From GCA-020343675 sp964462945 (lineage in GTDB: Bacteria > Planctomycetota > Phycisphaerae > Sedimentisphaerales > Anaerobacaceae): a DNA stretch of 56,475 bases. This document shows, piece after piece, positions 7,740 to 16,066 of the stretch. The notes under the pieces were generated by a model, which made no database searches, was not told where the DNA came from, and worked only from the letters and a program-made list of their open reading frames with translations. A program made the position numbers and the translations under genes. The DNA is taken from contig CAYWZW010000029.1 in the NCBI GenBank assembly GCA_964462945.1, positions 1 to 56,475 of the forward strand. The letters run 5' to 3'. Position 1 is the stretch's first letter. Each line of letters opens with the position of its first letter.

Positions 7740-8279
7740 ATGTCAAACAGTCCGAATTTGAAAGACCAGACCGAATATGCTTGGAACTACTTCCAGTTAC
7801 ATGCTGGACAGAGAATGTCGTTGTTCAACTTCTTCGTTGTTATATCAGCTTTATTGACTGGCGGTTTAGCAACAAGCATGAGCAATGACAATGAGTTTGA
7901 ACATGCGCTTATCGGCATACTCTTGGGATCAGGACTGATGATAGTCTCTTTTGTCTTTTGGAAGCTTGACCAGCGCGTCCGGTACTTAATTAAGCACGCT
8001 GAGACCACCTTAAAGAGAATAGAGCGTTGTCTGCTCCCTGAAGACGAATCCCAAGATAACTCCTCGGCTCTCTTCTCTGCAGAAGAAAGACAAACAGAGA
8101 AGCTCCCAAAAGTATCATCGTGGAAATTTTGGAAATTGCACATGCACTACTCTGAATGTTTTAAGTTGATGTACATAACGTTCGCAGCCATTGGGTTCTT
8201 TGGCATGATCTTAGCAATCTGGAGACTGATCTTCTTATGTCTGCAAAACGCGCTCCGAATATGGATTTTCCACATATAG
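7740..8279 (+). CDS. Small membrane protein with two transmembrane helices
   Basis: A 179-residue protein of unknown function. It starts YAWNYFQLHAGQRMSLFNFF, continues into a first membrane helix (VVISALLTGGLATSM), a second (IGILLGSGLMIVSFVFW), a charged amphipathic segment (KLDQRVRYLIKHAETTLKRI), and a hydrophobic C-terminal helix (ITFAAIGFFGMILAIWRLIF). This layout is reminiscent of RipA/SLATT-like small membrane proteins, but I cannot assign it firmly. It starts 34 bases after the SDR stop codon at ATG 7740 with GAAGGTG upstream. It shares the AT-richer composition of the SDR gene. Confidence 0.7.
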   Translation: MSNSPNLKDQTEYAWNYFQLHAGQRMSLFNFFVVISALLTGGLATSMSNDNEFEHALIGILLGSGLMIVSFVFWKLDQRVRYLIKHAETTLKRIERCLLPEDESQDNSSALFSAEERQTEKLPKVSSWKFWKLHMHYSECFKLMYITFAAIGFFGMILAIWRLIFLCLQNALRIWIFHI

Positions 8280-8394
8280 GTCGGTTCTTCCGCTGGCAGA
8301 TCAACTGTTCTTGGTATTAAAACTCTGCGTTAGCCTTAGCGCTTTTCGTATACGCACATCGAATCAGCCACCGACATCGCCTCGCATTGCGGCG

Positions 8395-11300
8395 TCATTG
8401 ACCCGATGCACCACGTTGATCGTAATATGCAATGATCTGGACCCGTTTGTCAGGCCATTTTGCGAGGGTAGCCCATTCTTTTTCGAGGTCGAAGTTCTTA
8501 TACGGCTGGCCGTTGATTTCGCAGCGGGTCATTTTTTTGCCTTCGGGGTGGCGGAAGCGGACGTAGATTTTCCTGGGCGGGTTTCGGCGAGGCGGATCGA
8601 GAGTCACTTCGATTCGGCCCTGCGAGAGCTTCGAGTCGTACTTGAGCGACATCGGGCCGAAGTAGGTCCGGGCGTCCTCGATGCCGCAGGTCTTGCCGTC
8701 CGCCAGCCAGTAGCGTGGGATCGCTGCGCCGAGCCACAATTCATCGCCGCGTTCCTGGATGAACATCATTCGCAGCCAATAGGTCGAATTGGCCTCGTCG
8801 GAGGACTTGTAGTGGTCGCCGCGATGGTCGCCGATATTGGGCAGCGCGTGCTCGGTCATCATCCGCGTATCGGGAAAATAGCTGGCGGCGAAGGCGTTGA
8901 AATAGGCCCGCAAAAAGTGCTTCGGCTCATCGCGCAGCAGGTATGGGATCGGATTGCACAGCAGGTTCGCCTGCTGGGAGATGCCGCCCCGGCTGAACCA
9001 ATACTTATCGAATTCCTCGCCGGCGATATTGTAGCCGTACTGCTCGGAGATGTAGAGGTTGTCCTCGAAGTCCTTGATGATCCAGGTGGACGTGCGGTCC
9101 CCGGGGGCAATCATGCCGATACGAATCATAGAGATTGCTCCTTCGAGCGTCTCGGTAATCCAGCCGAAGGTCCGGCCCCGGCGATGCACCTCCGGCGGAA
9201 TATGCGGGATCCAGCTCCCGTCGCGCAGCCGAACCACCGGCGCCCGCCGCATCGCCTCGGTAAAGGCGGCGAGGATGTCCTCGCGGTACGCAGCAGCCTC
9301 CTTCATCAGGCGCCCGCCGTCGGGCAGGCCCGCGTCGGCGAGAGCCTTTGCGGCGTTGTCCATTCCCCACCACGCATAGACATTTGTCGAGAGCCAGCAT
9401 CGCCAATCCCGGATGTCCTCGAGTGAGCCGGCCGGCAGCAGACCCCGCTCAATCGCCTGGATTGTGGTATGCTCGGCCTGTGCGATGGTGCGCTGCCGCT
9501 CGCGGATGATCCACTCGCAGCCCTTGACGATTTTCGGCGCGGCGCGCTTGAGCCATTCGGTGTCCCGCGTGTACCAATAGTGCTCGCCGAGGCACCACAG
9601 GACAAAGCCGTGGTGCTGGTTATAGCCGCCGTCCTCGTAGCCGCCCGCGCCGTAGAAGACACCGTCATGGGTTGCATACGTGCCCGGCAGGGCCGCGCTG
9701 CCCTGGTAGTGCAGCCACGTTTCGAGCGCCTGCTCGGCCCGCTTGTGATAGCCGCGGCGGTCCAGGTCGCTGACCATCATGCACGACTCATTACTGTAAG
9801 CGCCGTAGGAGAATGTTCCCACCCGCGCGACGTACCGGTCGCTGGTTCCGACCTCCCGGTCGGTGTTGAGCAGCAGATGCGAGACGTGGGCCTTGTAGAA
9901 GTCGTTAATCATCGGCTCCGGCGTAATTATCTGCGTGCCTTCGGCGACGCGCTTTTGCCAATACCGGCGCACGGCCTCCAGAGACGCTTCAAATTTGATG
10001 TCACGCAGCTTCGCCCATTCCTGGCGGTCCGTCAAGGTGATGTACGGTATCGCCACATCCACCGTGCGATTCGGCGCATCGGCAGTGAGTTTGGCGCGGT
10101 AGGCGACTGTCTTGTCTTGCGCGTGCAGCGTGTAACTGCCGGCAGGGTCCGGCGAGCCGACAAGCATGCGCAGGCGCTTGGGGTCCGTCCCGGCAGCGAA
10201 AATGCAGCCATCGTCGATACCCAGTTGGCCGCCGCCGGCCTGAATGTCGAGCCTGGCCTCTGCTTCTTCTTCGCCGGCGCGGGCAATCTTGAATCTAATC
10301 ATCAGAACCAGCGTATCATCGGCATAGATTGCCGCCTCCGGCTCAGGCACACCGGAAAAGGGAACAACAAATACCCTCTGGCTGTAGCGGACGCCGTCGC
10401 GACGCCACTGGGCATATATGATGGGCAGGCAGCCATCGACCGGATAGCGATCGACCAAGTCGGCCTCAGATAAGCCGAAACTATAGTTGACCGAGTCGCC
10501 GTCAAACAGGCAGCGTTTTGTGTCTTTGCCCGGGATTCGGTTAAGCCAGCCGAAGCGGCAGGATATGCTACCGTTCGGCTCGACGCCGAAATACTGCCTG
10601 CCGCCGTCGAATCCAAGTGGGATATAGAAACAGCCCTTCTTCGGAATGTCAGCCCAGGCGTGCGGAAATGTCTGCTCATCGACCTGGCTGACACGAGTGT
10701 ATATGTTCTTATCCCTGTTCTTCCGCCAGGTCTGCTGGGCGGCTGCGTACGTCGTGCCGTCGCCGGCCTTGCGAACGATGACGCCGAAGTCAGGAAGGAA
10801 GATGTGTCCACACTTGATCAAATCGGAGGTGGCGAACGAAAACGTCTCGCCGGCGCATCGCAGCGTTACGATCGTTTCATCGAACGAGTTATAGCCCTTT
10901 GTCTTGGCGTAGAGAGCGGCGGCGCGGATGCCGTCGGTCTTTCCCTTCAGCTTCGAAGTCCAACTGTGCTCAGGGCCGATTTTGAGCGTGCTTTCAGGCG
11001 AGAGCGGCTGGACCCGTTTGACGTGGCCGTTGAATACTTCCAGCCGCCCATCCCAGATTTGCTGCTGATCCTGGGCCGTGCCGCCCCATTCGACCTCGAA
11101 CTCCAGGTCCTGCCAAGTCGAATCGGTGTAGGCTTCGAGCGCGTCGATCCTGGGCAGCGGCCCTTCGCCGACGACACGCAGCTTCAGCGTCGAACGATAA
11201 GTGGCCGGAAAGTCTTTCACGTCCGGAAACTCAGCGGCATTGACGGGGTTGAACGTGAACGTATAGGTCGCCCCCTCAACTTGAAGATTTGTATCGGCTT

Positions 11301-11667
11301 TGAGCCACTTGCCCTGGTACCAGTCGCCGACGTTGAGCCATCCCGAGCTGCCCGCGCCGGAGGGCTGGTCACGAGGGATTCGCTGCCGGGGCCACGTGGA
11401 CTGCCAATATTCGATTGCGATCCGATCAGGCTTGACGGCGGGCCCGGCGTCCGCGAACCGGACAACAACTTTGAAGATATCGCGCGAGTCTTCCCAGAAT
11501 ACCCCGTAGTCTTTGCCGCCGGTGTCCCACTGTTTCAGCTCTCCAAACGGCACGACATCCACAACGTCGCCGGCTTCAACCGCCGGGGATATTTCGGGCA
11601 CGAGCATCATGACCATCATCGCCGCGACGCACGCCCCTCGACTGAAAGAATCGCCTATTCCTCGCAT
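8395..11667 (-). CDS. Large secreted six-hairpin glycosidase-like protein
   Basis: A 1090-residue protein with an N-terminal signal peptide (CVAAMMVMMLVPEISPAVEA). The first half is beta-rich. The second half, from about residue 560, has the helix-pair pattern of (alpha/alpha)6 glycosidases, for example ALETWLHYQGSAALPG, YNQHHGFVLWCLGEHYWYTRD and GFRxR-like KIVKGCEWIIRER. A small beta domain closes the protein (ISRFRHPEGKK-like KIYVRFRHPEGKK). It probably acts on an extracellular polysaccharide; the substrate and GH family are not assignable by eye. ATG 11667 is supported by AAAGGAG seven bases upstream. No PUL partner genes flank it. Confidence 0.72.
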   Translation of the reverse strand: MRGIGDSFSRGACVAAMMVMMLVPEISPAVEAGDVVDVVPFGELKQWDTGGKDYGVFWEDSRDIFKVVVRFADAGPAVKPDRIAIEYWQSTWPRQRIPRDQPSGAGSSGWLNVGDWYQGKWLKADTNLQVEGATYTFTFNPVNAAEFPDVKDFPATYRSTLKLRVVGEGPLPRIDALEAYTDSTWQDLEFEVEWGGTAQDQQQIWDGRLEVFNGHVKRVQPLSPESTLKIGPEHSWTSKLKGKTDGIRAAALYAKTKGYNSFDETIVTLRCAGETFSFATSDLIKCGHIFLPDFGVIVRKAGDGTTYAAAQQTWRKNRDKNIYTRVSQVDEQTFPHAWADIPKKGCFYIPLGFDGGRQYFGVEPNGSISCRFGWLNRIPGKDTKRCLFDGDSVNYSFGLSEADLVDRYPVDGCLPIIYAQWRRDGVRYSQRVFVVPFSGVPEPEAAIYADDTLVLMIRFKIARAGEEEAEARLDIQAGGGQLGIDDGCIFAAGTDPKRLRMLVGSPDPAGSYTLHAQDKTVAYRAKLTADAPNRTVDVAIPYITLTDRQEWAKLRDIKFEASLEAVRRYWQKRVAEGTQIITPEPMINDFYKAHVSHLLLNTDREVGTSDRYVARVGTFSYGAYSNESCMMVSDLDRRGYHKRAEQALETWLHYQGSAALPGTYATHDGVFYGAGGYEDGGYNQHHGFVLWCLGEHYWYTRDTEWLKRAAPKIVKGCEWIIRERQRTIAQAEHTTIQAIERGLLPAGSLEDIRDWRCWLSTNVYAWWGMDNAAKALADAGLPDGGRLMKEAAAYREDILAAFTEAMRRAPVVRLRDGSWIPHIPPEVHRRGRTFGWITETLEGAISMIRIGMIAPGDRTSTWIIKDFEDNLYISEQYGYNIAGEEFDKYWFSRGGISQQANLLCNPIPYLLRDEPKHFLRAYFNAFAASYFPDTRMMTEHALPNIGDHRGDHYKSSDEANSTYWLRMMFIQERGDELWLGAAIPRYWLADGKTCGIEDARTYFGPMSLKYDSKLSQGRIEVTLDPPRRNPPRKIYVRFRHPEGKKMTRCEINGQPYKNFDLEKEWATLAKWPDKRVQIIAYYDQRGASGQ

Positions 11668-11967
11668 TGAAACACTCCTTTAATTGGTCCTGGTCCGGGC
11701 GACCCAGGCATCCGGCTTTTGTCACGATAGCACTATTTTCTGCCCAGCCCGGACGCTTCACCTTACGGCTCGGCGTGACAACTAAGACCGGTCCGCTTGA
11801 GTAACATTATTATAGCGTGGCTTTGTAATTCGGCAATTCTTTGTACAATCGGCAGGATTGCCGGCAGAGCGCGGCGGTCCGGCGGAGGACAATTTGGAAA
11901 GCCGCAGGTTGACGGCGCCGCTGCGAGCGGCTAAAATCCACCTTTTGCGAAATTTGGAGCATTGGGA
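11668..11967. other. Divergent intergenic region
   Basis: About 300 bases between the divergent glycosidase-like and isocitrate dehydrogenase genes. They must contain both promoters, but no clear -35/-10 pair stands out. The glycosidase ribosome site AAAGGAG and the dehydrogenase site TTGGAG flank the region. Confidence 0.6.
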
Positions 11968-13044
11968 ATGACTGATGTAACGTTAATTGCCGGCGACGGC
12001 ATCGGGCCGGAAATCGCCGAAGCGGCGCGACGGTGCATCGATGCCACCGGCGCTGATATCAACTGGATCATAGCCGAGGCGGGCGTGGACGTCATGGAAC
12101 GGCTCGGCACCCCCCTGCCGGATGCGACCGTCGAATCCATTAAGAAAACCGGCGTCGCGCTCAAAGCGCCGATCACAACCCCGGTGGGCACGGGCTTTCG
12201 GAGCATCAACGTGCATCTTCGCCAGTTGCTCGATCTGTACGCCTGCCTGAGACCCTGCAAGAGCTACAAAGGCGTGCGGAGCCGATATACCGACGTTGAC
12301 CTGGTGGTGGTCCGGGAGAATACCGAGGACCTCTATGCGGGCATCGAATTCCAGAAGGGCAAAGACGACACGGCTGAGCTTATCAAGTGGATCAATGAGC
12401 ACGGCAGCCGAAAGATAACCGCCGACTCCGGCATCAGTATCAAGCCGATTTCCGTCCGGGGGACCGAGCGGATCGTCGGGTTCGCTTTCGATTACGCCCG
12501 CCGGATGGGACGCCGGAAGGTCACGAGCGTTCATAAGGCCAACATCATGAAGTTCACGGACGGCTTGTGGCTCGAGGTCAGCCGGCAGGTCGCAAAAAAA
12601 TATCCCGACATCGAATTCGAGGACCGCATCGTCGATAATATGTGTATGCAGCTCATTCAGAAGCCCGAGCTGTACGACGTGCTGGTGCTGCCGAACCTGT
12701 ACGGCGATATCATCAGCGATTTGTGTGCCGGCCTCGTCGGCGGGCTCGGCGTGGCGCCCGGCGCGAACATCGGCGAAAAGGGGGCGATCTTCGAGGCCAC
12801 GCACGGCAGCGCGCCGAAGTACACGGGCCAGAACAAGGTCAACCCGACGGCCCTGATCCTCAGCGGCGTGCTGATGCTGCGACACCTCGGCAAAACAGCC
12901 GAGGCCGACGGGCTGGAAAACGCCGTGGCCGCGGTCATCGCCGAGGGCAAGAGCGTCACCTACGACATGAAGCCGAACCGCGACGACCCCACCGCCGTCG
13001 GCACCAGCCAAATGGCCGACGCCATCATCAAGAAGATGAAGTAA
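11968..13044 (+). CDS. icd: Isocitrate dehydrogenase (isocitrate/isopropylmalate dehydrogenase family)
   Basis: A 358-residue decarboxylating dehydrogenase that would convert isocitrate to 2-oxoglutarate in the TCA cycle. Evidence: IAGDGIGPEI at the N-terminus, the isocitrate-type substrate loop SINVHLRQLLDLYACLRP, RENTEDLYAG, the metal-binding NLYGDIISD and the nucleotide motif ATHGSAPKYTGQNKVNP. The length matches the short NAD-type/IDH3 group. However, the Lys-Tyr after GSAP and the later VTYD are those of NADP-dependent enzymes. ATG 11968 has GGAG eight bases upstream, so it is preferred over the in-frame TTG at 11962. Confidence 0.87.
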   Translation: MTDVTLIAGDGIGPEIAEAARRCIDATGADINWIIAEAGVDVMERLGTPLPDATVESIKKTGVALKAPITTPVGTGFRSINVHLRQLLDLYACLRPCKSYKGVRSRYTDVDLVVVRENTEDLYAGIEFQKGKDDTAELIKWINEHGSRKITADSGISIKPISVRGTERIVGFAFDYARRMGRRKVTSVHKANIMKFTDGLWLEVSRQVAKKYPDIEFEDRIVDNMCMQLIQKPELYDVLVLPNLYGDIISDLCAGLVGGLGVAPGANIGEKGAIFEATHGSAPKYTGQNKVNPTALILSGVLMLRHLGKTAEADGLENAVAAVIAEGKSVTYDMKPNRDDPTAVGTSQMADAIIKKMK

Positions 13045-13080
13045 TACTCGATACTCGATGCCGGATACTCGATACGTGAT
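13045..13080. repeat. Low-information spacer repeat 'gatactcgat'
   Basis: Immediately after the dehydrogenase stop, the words 'actcgat' and 'gatactcgat' recur three to four times (tactcgatactcgatgccg, gatactcgatacgtgat). It is one of several degenerate word-repeat spacers in the window and has no coding potential. Confidence 0.55.
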
Positions 13081-13179
13081 AGCGAGTTCCGGGTGGCACG
13101 CTCAACAATGACATAATTGCGAAAGAAGTTAGCGGTCCTGTTCAATTAATAACATTAGCCGTTATAGTGAGCGCTGCAA

Positions 13180-13437
13180 ATGGAAGAATACAATCCATAC
13201 CTGCAGGCTGCGATATTCAAGGTCGTTGATAATCAGATGGCCGCGGGAGAACCACCTGAGGCGAAGGAGACGTTCGAGCAACTTCTCAGTGAAGGGTTCT
13301 CGGAAGAGGACGCCAAGAAACTGATTAGTCAGGCGGTCTGCGTCGAGATTTACCGCATGGGGAAGTACGAAGAGGTCTTCAATAGAGAACGCCACCTGAA
13401 GAACCTTCGGAATCTTCCGAGAGAGCCGGAGGAATAG
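13180..13437 (+). CDS. Conserved hypothetical small protein
   Basis: An 85-residue acidic, mostly helical protein (NPYLQAAIFKVVDNQMAAGE, ETFEQLLSEGFSEEDAKKLI, CVEIYRMGKYEEVFNRERHL). The wording resembles a recurrent family of small bacterial proteins beginning 'NPYLQ.AI.EVVDNQ', whose function I do not know. ATG 13180 follows a weak site. It lies about 80 bases before a nucleotidyltransferase gene and is not obviously part of that module. Confidence 0.65.
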   Translation: MEEYNPYLQAAIFKVVDNQMAAGEPPEAKETFEQLLSEGFSEEDAKKLISQAVCVEIYRMGKYEEVFNRERHLKNLRNLPREPEE

Positions 13438-13520
13438 AGCGGCGAACAAAAGGAAGCCGAAGACGATGACGTTAGACAGAAAGTGTAGATAGAATAATCA
13501 AGAAATGATACAATCAATCT

Positions 13521-13790
13521 ATGATTACCGAGAAGGACAAGGATACAATTCAAAGAATTTCTAAAAAGTATCATGTAAAGCGTGTATTGCTGTTCGGATC
13601 CAGCATAGATCCCATCAAAGAAAGCCGCGATATTGACATTGCCGTGGAAGGAGTGGCGCCGGAAGATTTTTTTAAATATTACGGTGATCTTATGCTTAAA
13701 CTCTCAAAACCCGTTGATTTAGTCGATCTTTCCGAATCATCAAAATTCATCAAACTGATTCTTCAAGAAGGAGTGCTTCTTTATGGCTGA
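13521..13790 (+). CDS. MNT-type minimal nucleotidyltransferase
   Basis: An 89-residue polymerase-beta-type nucleotidyltransferase. The catalytic motif LFGSS...ESRDIDIAV (GS followed by DxD) sits at residues about 25-42, and a third acidic residue may be D in VDLVDLS. In HEPN/MNT toxin-antitoxin systems such proteins neutralise a HEPN RNase partner by AMPylation. The next reading frame overlaps its end by eight bases, as in such pairs, but is only 45 codons long. The gene is clearly AT-rich compared with neighbours. Confidence 0.82.
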   Translation: MITEKDKDTIQRISKKYHVKRVLLFGSSIDPIKESRDIDIAVEGVAPEDFFKYYGDLMLKLSKPVDLVDLSESSKFIKLILQEGVLLYG

Positions 13791-13920
13791 TTATAAAACC
13801 CGTATCGAAGCGGAATATGAAGCCATAGAGAAGACTCTTTCGACTTTGCCTGATGGAGAAACGGTCCACAATGCTTTCTTCGATCGGGACTATGATGAGG
13901 TAAGAAAAGATGAGGATTAA
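13783..13920 (+). pseudogene. Possible truncated HepT/HEPN-like partner
   Basis: A 45-codon frame starting inside the end of the nucleotidyltransferase gene. Its first part, MADYKTRIEAEYEAIEKTLS, resembles the first helix of HepT-like HEPN proteins. The catalytic RxxxxH region, expected some 100 residues further on, is absent. The frame ends in DEVRKDED and overlaps the DUF2283 gene by 11 bases. It may be a remnant after a deletion, or a genuine short protein. The HEPN assignment is tentative. Confidence 0.4.
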
Positions 13921-14116
13921 GTATTTCAACGACACCGACACGGCTCTGTTCGAGTTTACGGACAACCAGGTCGAAGAGACCAGGGAGATATCCGAAAACA
14001 TGTACATCGATCTTGATGTTGACGGCAACCCTGTGAGTATGACGATTGAACACGCCAGGCAGACAGCACATCTGCCGGACATTGCGTATCAGCAAATTGA
14101 CAAAGCAACCGCATAA
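13910..14116 (+). CDS. DUF2283 domain-containing protein
   Basis: A 68-residue protein matching the DUF2283 pattern: MRIKYFNDTDTALFEFTDN, then a conserved EETREISENMYIDLDVDGNP and a hydrophobic tail (VSMTIEHA). DUF2283 proteins are small and often sit beside DUF4258/RelE-like toxins, so an antitoxin-like role is possible. No toxin of that class is beside it here. ATG 13910 has GAGG nine bases upstream. Translation is probably coupled to the overlapping short frame before it. Confidence 0.82.
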   Translation: MRIKYFNDTDTALFEFTDNQVEETREISENMYIDLDVDGNPVSMTIEHARQTAHLPDIAYQQIDKATA

Positions 14117-14127
14117 CGTCTGGCCAT

Positions 14128-14229
14128 TCGCTTGAGCCGGGCGAAGCGTTCCGCAAGACCCGATCAGAAATTGCCGACAAATTGGGATTGCAGGAAACTG
14201 CCAAATACAATATAAACGGCACTTGTTAA
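14128..14229 (+). pseudogene. Possible decayed gene fragment
   Basis: The frame reading SLEPGEAFRKTRSEIADKLG... to a stop at 14227 looks protein-like (helical, charged, no low complexity). It has no start codon or ribosome site and is in a different frame from DUF2283. I do not recognise the family. It may be the tail of a gene lost when the accessory region rearranged, or chance. Confidence 0.25.
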
Positions 14230-14331
14230 AGCATAGGTTTTCCTTCTCTTATTTTTTTAATTTTTGATTTGTTTCGGTATTCGAATTTCGGATTTACATA
14301 AGATACGGGACATAAGCTAAGGATTCGCTAT

Positions 14332-15504
14332 TTGAATCAGCAAACGTATCGCAAGCTGATTTCTGGTCAGAGCACCGGGGTCGCTCAGGGATTGTTGCGG
14401 TGCCTCTTGAGGCTCGCGGCGGTGGGCTACGCGATTGGCGTTTGCGTGCGGAATTTTCTGTATTCAAGAGAATGGCTGAGGGTGCACCGCGTCGATGCGG
14501 CCGTCATCAGCGTCGGCAACATCACGGCCGGCGGGACGGGCAAGACGCCGCTGGCCGTCTGGCTGTGCAGGCAGATAATTCAAAATTCCAAATTTCAGAT
14601 TGCAGATTGCAGGTGCGCGATACTGACCCGCGGCTACAAGGCGGCGAAAGACCCAAGACCCAAGACTCAAGACTATGGCGATGAGGTAGCGATCCTTGCG
14701 GAGAACTGTCCGGAGGGGAAAGTAATTGTCAATCCGGATCGTGTTGCGGGTGCGGCCGAAGCTATCAGCAAGTTCGGGGCGAAGGTCCTGATTATGGACG
14801 ATGGGTTCCAGCACCGCCGGCTGGCCAGAGACCTCGACATCGTCACGGTCGATGCGACCCAACCGTTCGGCTATGGGAAGCTGCTGCCGGCCGGGCTGCT
14901 GCGGGAGCCTGTCACTTCGCTAAAGCGGGCGGACGCCGCCGTGATCACCCGATGCGACCAGGTCGCTGAGGCTGAATTGGGCGAGCTTGAAAAAAAGCTG
15001 CGAACAATCAATCCGCAGATGCTTATTGCAAGGTCGATCCACGATCCTGTCTGTGTAGAATATCCAGATCTGTCTGTCATTCCCGCGAATGCGGGAATCC
15101 AGAAAGATGGTGAGAAAATGGATTCCTGCTTGCGCAGGAATGACAGCATCAGACAATTGAAGGGCAAGAAGGTATTTGCCTTCTGCGGCATCGGGAACCC
15201 GGGGGCCTTCCTGGATACTGTCAAGGCTCTGGGGTGTGAACTGGCCGGCTCGAAGGTCTATGACGACCACTATCACCACACGGAGCATAGCTTGGCTGAC
15301 ATTTGTGAGCAAGCCGAACATCTTGGGGCGGACTTGATCCTGACCACGCAGAAGGACTGGACGAAAATCGCAGGGTTGGCGCCGATTGGGAGAGATATGC
15401 CGCTTGCGTACCTGGCCGTCGAGATAAAATTCCTGGCCGGGCAGGACCGATTAACGTCCTTGATTGAAGAGACGCTGGCGGGTAAAATCTCGCAAGGCCG
15501 TTGA
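14332..15504 (+). CDS. lpxK: Tetraacyldisaccharide 4'-kinase (lipid A synthesis), with in-frame repeat insertions
   Basis: LpxK phosphorylates the 4' position of the tetraacyldisaccharide to give lipid IVA at the inner membrane. The 390-residue protein has the early membrane-associated helix, the P-loop ITAGGTGKTPLAVWL, LTRGYK, GDEV, MDDGFQHRRLARDLDIV and the C-terminal TTQKDW. The likely start is TTG 14332 with AAGG upstream. About residues 247-272 (LSVIPANAGIQ...DSCLRRNDS) are the translation of the palindromic repeat at 15075-15145, in frame and absent from normal LpxK. Two further spacer-like phrases, NSKFQIADC and DPRPKTQD, occur earlier. It heads the envelope operon. Confidence 0.9.
   Translation: MNQQTYRKLISGQSTGVAQGLLRCLLRLAAVGYAIGVCVRNFLYSREWLRVHRVDAAVISVGNITAGGTGKTPLAVWLCRQIIQNSKFQIADCRCAILTRGYKAAKDPRPKTQDYGDEVAILAENCPEGKVIVNPDRVAGAAEAISKFGAKVLIMDDGFQHRRLARDLDIVTVDATQPFGYGKLLPAGLLREPVTSLKRADAAVITRCDQVAEAELGELEKKLRTINPQMLIARSIHDPVCVEYPDLSVIPANAGIQKDGEKMDSCLRRNDSIRQLKGKKVFAFCGIGNPGAFLDTVKALGCELAGSKVYDDHYHHTEHSLADICEQAEHLGADLILTTQKDWTKIAGLAPIGRDMPLAYLAVEIKFLAGQDRLTSLIEETLAGKISQGR
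14576..14613. repeat. Spacer phrase inside lpxK
   Basis: The DNA 'aattcaaaattccaaatttc' followed by 'agattgcagattgcag' is a word-repeat spacer rather than ordinary lpxK sequence. It is translated as IQNSKFQIADCR between the P-loop helix and ILTRGYK. It lengthens that segment by roughly six residues compared with the family pattern as I know it. Confidence 0.55.
15075..15145. repeat. Palindromic repeat inserted in frame in lpxK
   Basis: The ends TGTCATTCC (15075-15083) and GGAATGACA (15137-15145) are exact inverted complements. They enclose the hairpins CCCGCG..CGCGGG and CCTGC..GCAGG. The element is the same family as 78-186. It adds roughly 24 codons to lpxK without a stop or frameshift. 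Confidence 0.85.
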
Positions 15505-15550
15505 CGGTTGCGTCGTGTTCCAGTGCTGTTTTGCACTTAGGCTGTTATCT

Positions 15551-16066
15551 ATGAGAACCTGCTACAAACAATATCGAGATGCGAGCGGCAAGATCCGTTT
15601 GGTTGATTCGCTGCTTTGCGAGATCGACCGGCATCGCAAACAGAAAAAGACCATCGTCTTTACGAACGGCTGTTTCGACGTGCTGCACCGGGGGCACGTC
15701 GAATACCTTCAGTTCTGCAGGCGGAACGGTGACGTGGTCGTTGTGGGCTTGAACAGCGACAGCTCGGTCCGGACGATCAAAGGCCCGGACCGGCCGATCA
15801 ATAGCCAGCAGGACCGCGCGGCCGTTCTGGCGGCGATGGAAATGGTCGATTATGTCACGATTTTCGATGAGCCGACGCCGTTGAGCCTGATCAGGAAAGT
15901 CAGGCCCGATGTTTTGGTCAAAGGGGAGGACTGGGCTCAGAAAGGCGTCGTGGGACGCGAGTTTGTCGAGTCATACGGCGGCAAAGTCGCCCTGGCCCCG
16001 CTCGTTGAGGGCAAAAGCTCGACCGCGGCAATCGAAAAGATGAAATCGCTGGAAGTAGAATCCTGA
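15551..16066 (+). CDS. rfaE2: D-glycero-beta-D-manno-heptose 1-phosphate adenylyltransferase
   Basis: A 171-residue cytidylyltransferase-fold enzyme that attaches AMP to heptose 1-phosphate, the penultimate step to ADP-heptose. It has the nucleotide motif NGCFDVLHRGHVEYL, NSDSSVR, RPINSQQDRA, KGEDW and a C-terminal SST. It corresponds to the C-terminal half of HldE; the kinase half is not encoded in this window. The frame is open upstream, but ATG 15551 gives the usual start. It lies 46 bases after lpxK and overlaps gmhA by one base (TGATG). Confidence 0.92.
   Translation: MRTCYKQYRDASGKIRLVDSLLCEIDRHRKQKKTIVFTNGCFDVLHRGHVEYLQFCRRNGDVVVVGLNSDSSVRTIKGPDRPINSQQDRAAVLAAMEMVDYVTIFDEPTPLSLIRKVRPDVLVKGEDWAQKGVVGREFVESYGGKVALAPLVEGKSSTAAIEKMKSLEVES

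Noticed and set aside
9469..11670. Long plus-strand open frames (334 and 336 codons) opposite the glycosidase-like gene
   Set aside because: They are antisense to a gene with a signal peptide and ribosome site, lack their own ribosome sites, and show Arg/Gly/Ala-rich, family-less translations typical of GC-rich shadows.
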